8,581 bases of DNA from Solirubrobacterales bacterium. Lineage in GTDB: Bacteria > Actinomycetota > Thermoleophilia > Solirubrobacterales > Solirubrobacteraceae. The position numbers and the translations under genes were made by a program. Under the pieces are notes generated by a model that saw nothing but the letters and a program-made list of their open reading frames with translations, was not told the DNA's origin and did no database searches. The DNA lies in NCBI GenBank assembly GCA_003157595.1, contig PMKB01000272.1, positions 234 through 8,814 on the forward strand, written 5' to 3'. Shown piece by piece: positions 1-7,171 of this stretch. Position 1 is the first letter of the stretch; each line of letters begins with the position of its first letter.

Positions 1-738
1 GGTCTCGTTCATCATGCCCCACTGCTCGCCGAGCAGATGCTGCTGCTGCGCGCGGGCGCTCAGCTCGCCGCCGTCGGCCATGAACAGCAGCGACTTGGTG
101 TAGTCGGTCTGGTAGAACTGGTTGCTGGTCAGCAGGTCGCCGTCGAAGCCGCCGGATTGCGCGAGGTTGAGCAGCGCGTTCATCATCGTCGGCAGCGGCC
201 CGTAGTTGCCCTTCGGGATCTGGACGGTGCCGTTGCCGACGACGGTCGCCTTGGCGAGCGCCGCCGTGTAGGCGTTGGTCCAGGTGGCCTGCATCTTCGG
301 CGGCGTCGCGCGGTAGTCGGCGGTCGCCGTCTTGAGCGCCGGGTCGCCGGGGATGCTGGCGATCGGCGTGTAGACGTAGTCCTGCGCCGTGTCGATCGGG
401 TGGCTCACGCCCAGCCACTGCTGCAGATGGACGAACCAGACGATCTGCCCTTCGCTGTTGTGGTTGTAGGGCGGACCGTAGGTGGCGGTCCCGCTCGTGC
501 CGTCGAGCTCGCTCACAGCCGTCGTGAGGAAGTCGACCGGCAGCTCCCGCGACCACTGTGCGACGGTGCTCGGCTTCTCGTCGGGTGAGGAGAAGAAGAC
601 CGTCAACAGCACCGCCAGCGTTGCGACCACGCAGATCGCGACGACCAGCTCCTTGATCAGGTCGTAGGGCTTGTAGGGCCCGTCGTAGTGGCGTGCCGCC
701 TCGTTCAGCTCGGCGTTCGACAGTCGCTTGCGCCTCAT
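1..738 (-). CDS. Membrane-anchored protein of the cytochrome b operon (3' end outside window)
   Basis: An open frame of 246 codons starts with ATG at 738 and runs off the left edge without a stop, so the C-terminus is missing. The ATG overlaps the TGA of the cytochrome b gene (ATGA), and a GGAG lies 8 nt upstream, which suggests translational coupling. Residues 1-30 are charged and cytosolic-looking, residues 31-49 form one hydrophobic helix (LVVAICVVATLAV core), and residues 52-246 are a hydrophilic, Tyr/Asn/Gly-rich domain probably outside the membrane. No CxxCH heme-c motif and no PEWY quinol-site motif occur in the visible part. From position and size I infer a partner subunit of the b6-type cytochrome b upstream, possibly the counterpart of the cytochrome b C-terminal/subunit IV half with its helices beyond the window. 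I recall similar proteins beside short cytochrome b genes in actinobacteria, but the biochemical role cannot be read from the sequence. Confidence 0.8.
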   Translation of the reverse strand, partial: MRRKRLSNAELNEAARHYDGPYKPYDLIKELVVAICVVATLAVLLTVFFSSPDEKPSTVAQWSRELPVDFLTTAVSELDGTSGTATYGPPYNHNSEGQIVWFVHLQQWLGVSHPIDTAQDYVYTPIASIPGDPALKTATADYRATPPKMQATWTNAYTAALAKATVVGNGTVQIPKGNYGPLPTMMNALLNLAQSGGFDGDLLTSNQFYQTDYTKSLLFMADGGELSARAQQQHLLGEQWGMMNET

Positions 739-1409
739 GCCGCCGGCTCCGCTGCGTCCACGGCCGGCGCACCGGCGCCAGAACGCGCATGGACGCCGAG
801 CTCAGGCAGCGGCAGCGGCGGGACGATGCCGTGGCGGCGCACCAGCAGGATGTGGGCCGACACCAGGCCGATCACGGCCACCGGCAAGAGCAGCACGTGG
901 TAGGTGTACATCTGGCCGAAGTTCAGGACGTTGAAGAAGGCGCCGATCCCGGTCGAGTTCAGCCCGTCCTTGGCCTGCGTCGCGATCCACTGCGAGTCGA
1001 AGTTCTGCTGCGAGACGTAGCCGGTGAACGCGGCGGCGATCGAGGTCAGGAAGGTGATCGAGCCGCTGATCCACACGCGACTGCGCCCGCCGCGCCACGC
1101 TGCCATGAAAAACTTGCCCCACAGGTGGATCACCATCGAGAAGAAGAAAAGCTCGACCGACCAAAGGTGGATGCTGTTGAAGAAGTGCCCGACGCCGGTG
1201 TAGTGCCACCACGCCGGGCCCTTCAGGCCGAGAATGGTCCCGGACAGGATGATCACCACGAGCGCGGCGATCGTCAGCGCGCCGAACATGTAGATCCACG
1301 AGGACATGTAGGCCGGCTGGCCGTCGGGCAGCAGGCGCTCCGGCGGCATCGCGCGCACGCCGGCCTCGCGCAGGCGCCCGGTCCAAGACTGCTTGCCGGC
1401 TGTGCTCAC
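735..1409 (-). CDS. Cytochrome b N-terminal domain protein, b6-type (quinol:cytochrome c reductase subunit)
   Basis: This 224-aa integral membrane protein corresponds to the four-helix, diheme N-terminal half of cytochrome b. Such proteins carry electrons from quinol across the membrane in bc1/b6f-type complexes. Heme ligands are visible as two pairs: H81 and H95 (14 apart) in helix B, and H171 and H186 (15 apart) in helix D. The 15-residue spacing in helix D is the b6/Gram-positive type rather than the mitochondrial bc1 type (14). Helices lie at about 38-60, 80-102, 114-132 and 168-190. The position matching the heme-c cysteine of plant b6 is Met41, so no covalent third heme is expected. The usual LPW after TGY is replaced by SQQ (residues 133-135). 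The chosen start is GTG at 1409: it overlaps the previous stop (GTGA) and has GAGG 6 nt upstream. The open frame continues upstream to 1886, but that part does not look like protein. The C-terminal half of cytochrome b is absent from this polypeptide. Confidence 0.9.
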   Translation of the reverse strand: MSTAGKQSWTGRLREAGVRAMPPERLLPDGQPAYMSSWIYMFGALTIAALVVIILSGTILGLKGPAWWHYTGVGHFFNSIHLWSVELFFFSMVIHLWGKFFMAAWRGGRSRVWISGSITFLTSIAAAFTGYVSQQNFDSQWIATQAKDGLNSTGIGAFFNVLNFGQMYTYHVLLLPVAVIGLVSAHILLVRRHGIVPPLPLPELGVHARSGAGAPAVDAAEPAA

Positions 1410-1576
1410 GAGCCGCCTCTGCGCCGTCGGCTGCCGGGGAACGGCAACGCGATCGCCGCGACGAAAACGACGATCATCAGCGCGATCACGACCAGGTTCG
1501 ACGCCGACATCTGGAAGAAGCCCCAGTGCACGTAGCTCGCGGGGTGGTTCAGGTTGATGATGGCTGCCAAGGGCAT
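1406..1576 (-). CDS. Small single-helix membrane protein, first gene of the cytochrome b operon
   Basis: This 56-codon gene is in the sense orientation immediately before cytochrome b, and its TGA (1406-1408) overlaps the GTG of that gene. Residues 1-25 hold the segment NHPASYVHWGFFQMS, residues 26-45 are a strongly hydrophobic helix (VVIALMIVVFVAAIAL core), and the tail is basic (four consecutive Arg at 50-53), giving an expected N-outside/C-inside topology. It resembles small subunits accompanying quinol:cytochrome complexes (compare the small Pet subunits of b6f), and I recall similar short proteins before short cytochrome b genes in other actinobacteria. Function in assembly or helix packing is inference. 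No good Shine-Dalgarno is seen before the ATG at 1576; a TTG two codons downstream is an alternative start. The helix, basic tail and stop/start overlap make it a convincing gene despite its length. Confidence 0.75.
   Translation of the reverse strand: MPLAAIINLNHPASYVHWGFFQMSASNLVVIALMIVVFVAAIALPFPGSRRRRGGS
1413..1419 (-). promoter_or_regulatory. Ribosome binding site deciding the GTG start of cytochrome b
   Basis: On the minus strand GAGGCGG lies here, with GAGG (1416-1419) 6 nt before the GTG at 1409. It sits inside the last codons of the upstream small gene. This supports the GTG start and argues against the long N-terminal extension of the open frame and against the internal ATG at codon 21. 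Confidence 0.55.
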
Positions 1577-1585
1577 GACCCGGGC

Positions 1586-1591
1586 AGGCTA
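1586..1591 (-). promoter_or_regulatory. Candidate -10 element (TAGCCT) for the cytochrome b operon
   Basis: TAGCCT on the minus strand fits TAnnnT and ends 9 nt before the ATG at 1576, so the transcript would be leaderless or nearly so. That fits the lack of a Shine-Dalgarno there. No recognisable -35 is seen at 16-18 nt. Hexamers of this kind occur by chance, so support is weak. Confidence 0.22.
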
Positions 1592-1601
1592 CATGCTTTG
1601 G

Positions 1602-1650
1602 CGGCGGAGCCATCGGTACCCCCACAGGGCCTCTGCGTAGTTTCCCGCCG
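1602..1650 (-). repeat. Inverted repeat upstream of the cytochrome b operon
   Basis: CGGCGG (1602-1607) pairs perfectly with CCGCCG (1645-1650) across a 37-nt loop. The loop contains GGTACC and G-rich runs that could form further pairs when read on the minus strand. The arms are only 6 bp and GC-rich, so chance is a real possibility. If transcribed, this would be a 5' leader structure for the leftward operon. Confidence 0.25.
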
Positions 1651-1746
1651 TTGTCCGTCGCCGCAGGCGGTGCGGGGCGCGCGACGCGGCCCACGCCAGA
1701 TGACCCGCGCAGCCATCCGCCAGGACTCCGAAGCCGTCCGATACCG

Positions 1747-1768
1747 CCCCCGGCGCGCCCGCCGGGGG
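1747..1768. repeat. Perfect 9-bp inverted repeat with 4-nt loop
   Basis: CCCCCGGCG (1747-1755) and CGCCGGGGG (1760-1768) are exact reverse complements separated by four bases. This is the strongest hairpin in the divergent region. There is no T-run on either side, so it is not a standard intrinsic terminator. A protein-binding palindrome or an RNA hairpin in a 5' leader is possible. Confidence 0.45.
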
Positions 1769-1785
1769 ATCGCCTCTGCCGTAGG

Positions 1786-1814
1786 GGCACCGCGCACGCC
1801 GTGTCCTCGGTGCC
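1786..1814. repeat. 7-bp inverted repeat, 15-nt loop
   Basis: GGCACCG (1786-1792) and CGGTGCC (1808-1814) are perfect reverse complements. It lies 17 bases after the 1747-1768 hairpin, so two stems follow one another in the leader or promoter region of the rightward gene. No known riboswitch pattern was recognised. Confidence 0.3.
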
Positions 1815-1917
1815 GGTGACGGCGAGCGCATTCCCTCCTCCCTCGCGGTCCCGTTGCGCTCGATCCGCCGCTCGCCGGCCCCACACGCGAAGTATCGAGT
1901 CGACTGCTTAGGGCACA

Positions 1918-4613
<2,696 letters not shown>

Positions 4614-4629
<16 letters not shown>

Positions 4630-4648
4630 CGGGCGCTGCGGGCGTAGC
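4614..4648 (+). repeat. 18-bp tandem duplication across a stop codon
   Basis: The 17-base string starting GGCGCTGCGG occurs at 4614-4630 and again at 4632-4648, an 18-base period. The first copy holds the TAG stop of the Pat-like gene (4627-4629); the second gives another in-frame TAG at 4645-4647. This looks like a replication-slippage duplication. Its only visible effect is a back-up stop codon. Confidence 0.7.
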
Positions 4649-4714
4649 GCCGCCCGGCCAACGGCTCGCCGCGCGGAGCTCTTGCGCCGCGGACGCTCGG
4701 CCGTTGCGCCGCCG

Positions 4715-4771
4715 AAAGCACCGACGGCGCTCGCCCTCGGGCGCGGGACACGGATCGTCGATCGGTGCTTT
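4715..4771 (+). terminator. Terminator-like inverted repeat after the Pat-like gene
   Basis: AAAGCACCGA (4715-4724) and TCGGTGCTTT (4762-4771) are perfect 10-bp reverse complements. The enclosed 37 bases contain a smaller hairpin, CGCC-CTCG-GGCG (4732-4743). The A-start/T-end arms resemble a bidirectional intrinsic terminator, but the T-run is only three bases and the loop is long. It could instead be a leader structure or binding site ahead of the receiver gene at 4835. Confidence 0.4.
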
Positions 4772-4822
4772 GCCCCCGGAGGTCGTCGCGTTTAAGCGGT
4801 AGCCGAGCGGCTCTGCGTTGAT

Positions 4823-4828
4823 TAGCTT
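4823..4828 (+). promoter_or_regulatory. Candidate -10 element (TAGCTT) for the receiver gene
   Basis: TAGCTT fits TAnnnT and ends 6 nt before the ATG at 4835, so transcription could begin at or next to the A of the start codon. That agrees with the absence of any Shine-Dalgarno before this gene. The -35 region at 17 nt spacing (TAGCCG) is poor. Confidence 0.25.
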
Positions 4829-4834
4829 GATGCG

Positions 4835-5344
4835 ATGTCGACGCACCTCCATTTGGCCGAGAATCCAAGCGCCGGAGCCGCCGGCAGACTCGGCGGCGCC
4901 ACGATACGGGTCGTTCTGGCCGACGACCATGAGGTGATGCGGCGCAGCCTGCGAAGGGTGCTCGACGCCGAGAGCGGCATCGAGGTCATCGCCGAGGGTG
5001 ACGATCTCGCGGCCGTCATGCTGTGTGTCCAGGCACAGCGGCCGAACGTGCTCGTCCTCGACCTCAGCATGCGGAGCGGTTCCAGCATCGAGGCGATCCG
5101 CCGTCTGCGCGAGGGCGTGCCCGCGACCGAGATCGTCGTGCTGAAGATGGACGACAGCGCCGCGTTCGCGCAGCACGCGATCGACGCCGGTGCGATCGGC
5201 TTCGTGCTCAAGGACACGGCCGATGCCGAGCTGCCCGAGGCGGTCCGCCGTGCCGCGCGCAGGCGCGAGTACGTGAGTCCCCGCGTGGCGCCCAGACTGC
5301 GTGCGCGCCGCCAGGCGACCGGCGACGCGCTGCATCCGCACTGA
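4835..5344 (+). CDS. NarL-type receiver-domain response regulator lacking the DNA-binding domain
   Basis: This 169-aa protein consists of a 22-residue N-terminal extension, a receiver domain (about 24-140) and a basic tail. The acidic pocket D30/D31 (ADDHEV), phospho-acceptor D76 (VLDLSM) and invariant K126 (FVLKDT) are present. The conserved switch Thr/Ser is replaced by Lys104 (VVLKMDD instead of the usual VLTMHDD). NarL/DevR relatives continue after the YVSPR segment into a LuxR-type helix-turn-helix of about 60 residues; here only a short Arg-rich tail follows (ending ALHPH). I looked for a continuation in other frames, but the stop at 5344 is 15 bp from the convergent kinase's stop, leaving no room. 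It is probably a partner, phosphate sink or decoy for that kinase; this is inference from proximity. No Shine-Dalgarno is seen, so a leaderless mRNA is possible. Confidence 0.85.
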   Translation: MSTHLHLAENPSAGAAGRLGGATIRVVLADDHEVMRRSLRRVLDAESGIEVIAEGDDLAAVMLCVQAQRPNVLVLDLSMRSGSSIEAIRRLREGVPATEIVVLKMDDSAAFAQHAIDAGAIGFVLKDTADAELPEAVRRAARRREYVSPRVAPRLRARRQATGDALHPH

Positions 5345-5359
5345 GAGTGAGCGCAGCGG

Positions 5360-7060
5360 CTAGGAGGCCGCCCGCTCCGTCACCTGCTCGGAGGTGTCGG
5401 CGCGCAGCGGCAACTCGGCCCGCAGCAGCGTGCCCCCGTCGCCGGAGTCGAACGTGAGCGTCCCGCCGACCAGGTACACCCGCTCGCGCATGCCCTCGAG
5501 CCCGAAGCCGGTCGCGCGGGTCTGTGTGCTGAAGCCGATCCCGTCGTCCTGGATCTCAATCGACACCGCGGTCTCCGAGGCGCTCACGGTGACCCGGACG
5601 CGCTCCGCCCGCGCGTGGCGCACGACGTTCGTCAAGCCCTCCTGCACGAGCCGGTAGACCGTCGACTCGATTTCCGCCGGCAGGCGCTCGTCGGTGTCTG
5701 CCTTCCCGGGCAGCTCGAGCTCCGCCGTGATCGCGGGCCCGCCGTGGTCGCGGCGGCGCTCCAACAGCGCCTCGAGCGCCGGCCGAAGCCCGAGCTCGTC
5801 AAGCGACGCGGGCCGCAGGTCGCTGATGATCGCGTGGAGATTTTCGATCTCCTGCTCGACCTGCCCGATCGCCTCATTCACGACGAGCGCGGTCTGCTTG
5901 GGCTCGCCTCTGCGGCGCGCCGAGGAAAGCAGCAGGCGCAGGGCTCCGAGGCCCTGCAGCGTCTCGTCGTGCAGCTCGCGCGCCCAGCGGGCCCGCTCGG
6001 CGTCCGCCGCCGCCATCGAGCTGCGCAGACGGTCGGACTCGACGCTGCGCCGCATCGCGACGGCGTTGGCGGCGCTCGCGGCGAACGCACTCAGCAACAG
6101 CTCGTCCTCGCCGCTGAACTTGCGGTCGTCGGCGCGGTCGAACGCCGCCAGCACACCGACCGCCTCGCCCCGCGACACCATCGGCACCAGCAGCGCCGTG
6201 TGGGCCTCGGACACGCCCAGCTCGCTCGGTGCGATCCGCAGCCGCGCGGCGACGTCGGCGATCCGCTCGGACCGGCGGCGCTCGAGTACCCCACCGGAGG
6301 TGGACGCCGAGATCGGCACGCGGTGCCCACGGACGTCGGTCGCCTCGCCGGCGCTGGCGGTGACGACGAGATCGGGCCCGTCGCAGAGCATGATCACCAC
6401 GCTGCGCGCATCGATCAGCGCCCGGCCGCGCTTGACGATCAGCTCCAGCACGCGATCAAGCCCGGTCTCGCTGCCGACCGCGACCGAGATGTCGCGGGCG
6501 GCCTCGAGCCCGCGGACCGCCTGCTCCTGCTCGGCGCGGCGGCGCTCGGAGACCTGGTAGAGCCGGGCGTTCTCGATCGCCGTCGCGGCCCACTCCGCCA
6601 GGATCACCGCCGCCGCCTCGTCCTGCGCGGTGAACTCGCCGTCCTGCTTCTCGGTCAGGTAAAGGTTGCCCCACACCTCGCCGCGGATCAGGATCGGGAC
6701 GCCGAGGAAGCCGGCCATCGGCGGGTGCCCCTCCGGGAACCCGTAGCTGTGCGGATGCTGGCTAACGTCGCTCAGGCGAAGCGGCCGCGGATCGCTGATC
6801 AGCGCGCCCAGCACGCCCCGGCCGCGGGGCAGGTCGCCGATCGCCGCGCGCGTTGGCTCATCGATGCCGACTGTCAGGAACTGCGCCAGCGACGCGCGCT
6901 GTTCGTCGAGGATGCCGAGCGCCGCGTAGCGCGCCCCGGTGACCTCGCGCGCGGTTGCGAGGATCCGGTCGAGAACCGCCTGCGGATCGAGTTCGGCCAC
7001 GAGCGCACGCCCCGCATCCAGCAGGCGACTCAGGTGGCGTGAGTCGAGGGACTCGCTCAT
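5360..7060 (-). CDS. DevS/DosT-like GAF-GAF sensor histidine kinase
   Basis: This 566-aa kinase has no membrane segment. Domains: GAF1 about 16-170, GAF2 about 185-335, HisKA_3 dimerisation domain about 355-420 with phospho-acceptor H364 (ELHDETLQ), and HATPase_c with N-box N478 (LTNVVRHA), G1 DDGIGF (505-510) and G2 GLEGMRER (520-527). It should autophosphorylate and pass phosphate to a NarL-family receiver. GAF1 has HPPM beginning at H112 and NLYLTEK with Y134. In M. tuberculosis DevS, as I recall, the heme ligand His149 and ligand-contacting Tyr171 show the same 22-residue spacing, so heme-based O2/NO/CO sensing is possible but unproven. I chose ATG 7060 (sequence MSESLDSR): the open frame reaches 7144, but that part crosses the palindrome at 7087-7103 and does not look like protein. 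GTG at 7063 is adjacent and equally possible. The gene is convergent with the receiver gene and 111 bp downstream of metH on the same strand. Confidence 0.92.
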   Translation of the reverse strand: MSESLDSRHLSRLLDAGRALVAELDPQAVLDRILATAREVTGARYAALGILDEQRASLAQFLTVGIDEPTRAAIGDLPRGRGVLGALISDPRPLRLSDVSQHPHSYGFPEGHPPMAGFLGVPILIRGEVWGNLYLTEKQDGEFTAQDEAAAVILAEWAATAIENARLYQVSERRRAEQEQAVRGLEAARDISVAVGSETGLDRVLELIVKRGRALIDARSVVIMLCDGPDLVVTASAGEATDVRGHRVPISASTSGGVLERRRSERIADVAARLRIAPSELGVSEAHTALLVPMVSRGEAVGVLAAFDRADDRKFSGEDELLLSAFAASAANAVAMRRSVESDRLRSSMAAADAERARWARELHDETLQGLGALRLLLSSARRRGEPKQTALVVNEAIGQVEQEIENLHAIISDLRPASLDELGLRPALEALLERRRDHGGPAITAELELPGKADTDERLPAEIESTVYRLVQEGLTNVVRHARAERVRVTVSASETAVSIEIQDDGIGFSTQTRATGFGLEGMRERVYLVGGTLTFDSGDGGTLLRAELPLRADTSEQVTERAAS

Positions 7061-7076
7061 CACAGACCGCCGCTCC

Positions 7077-7082
7077 AGGATA
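7077..7082 (-). promoter_or_regulatory. Candidate -10 element (TATCCT) for the kinase gene
   Basis: TATCCT on the minus strand ends 16 nt before the ATG at 7060 and fits TAnnnT, so the 5' UTR would be about 10 nt. No good -35 is seen; the -35 and spacer region is occupied by the palindrome at 7087-7103. The kinase might instead be transcribed from metH. Confidence 0.3.
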
Positions 7083-7086
7083 GCTG

Positions 7087-7103
7087 GCGCCAAAGGTTGG
7101 CGC
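7087..7103. promoter_or_regulatory. Perfect palindrome GCGCCAA-AGG-TTGGCGC, candidate operator
   Basis: Seven-base arms (7087-7093 and 7097-7103) are exact reverse complements around a 3-base centre. It begins 27 bp upstream of the kinase ATG and just upstream of the candidate -10, where a regulator would block or control transcription. It lies 68 bases past the metH stop with no T-run following on the minus strand, so a metH terminator is unlikely. The binding protein is unknown. Confidence 0.4.
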
Positions 7104-7171
7104 TCTCCAATACTTGGACGATCCGGCAGGTCAAGCACGCCCAAACGGCCGAAGTGTCGCGCTTGGTGTGC

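Larger units (their letters stand above)
1577..1917. other. Divergent intergenic region, 341 bases
   Basis: This region separates the leftward cytochrome b operon from the rightward acetyltransferase gene and must carry promoters for both. Open frames run through it on both strands, but their translations are Arg/Pro/Ala-rich, have no domain features, and cover both divergent start regions, so I regard them as GC artefacts. It holds three inverted repeats (1602-1650, 1747-1768, 1786-1814), listed separately. No convincing -35/-10 pair was found for the rightward gene; a weak AGGG (1910-1913) precedes its ATG. Confidence 0.6.

Noticed and set aside
693..1535. 280-codon plus-strand open frame
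   Set aside because: Antisense to cytochrome b and the small membrane protein, which have clear helices and heme ligands. The translation is His/Arg/Asp-rich without domain features.
1610..1623. Minus-strand GGGGGTACCGATGG resembling the 3' end of a GEMM-I c-di-GMP riboswitch
   Set aside because: The rest of the aptamer is missing: no GAAA-capped P2 helix and no GCAAAGCC segment at the right place. One short match in GC-rich DNA is not enough.
1410..1886. N-terminal extension of the cytochrome b open frame
   Set aside because: The extension is Arg/Gly/Pro-rich, overlaps the convincing small membrane-protein gene in another frame, and crosses the divergent promoter region. The GTG at 1409 has a Shine-Dalgarno and a stop/start overlap.
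5615..7042. 475-codon plus-strand open frame
   Set aside because: Antisense to the sensor kinase, whose GAF, H-box and ATP-binding motifs are unambiguous. The antisense translation is Arg/Ala/Gly-rich with no domain, as expected from GC-rich codon bias.
7061..7144. 28-residue N-terminal extension of the sensor kinase
   Set aside because: It would place the palindrome and candidate -10 inside the coding region, and the residues do not resemble the family. ATG 7060 gives the usual short leader before GAF1.
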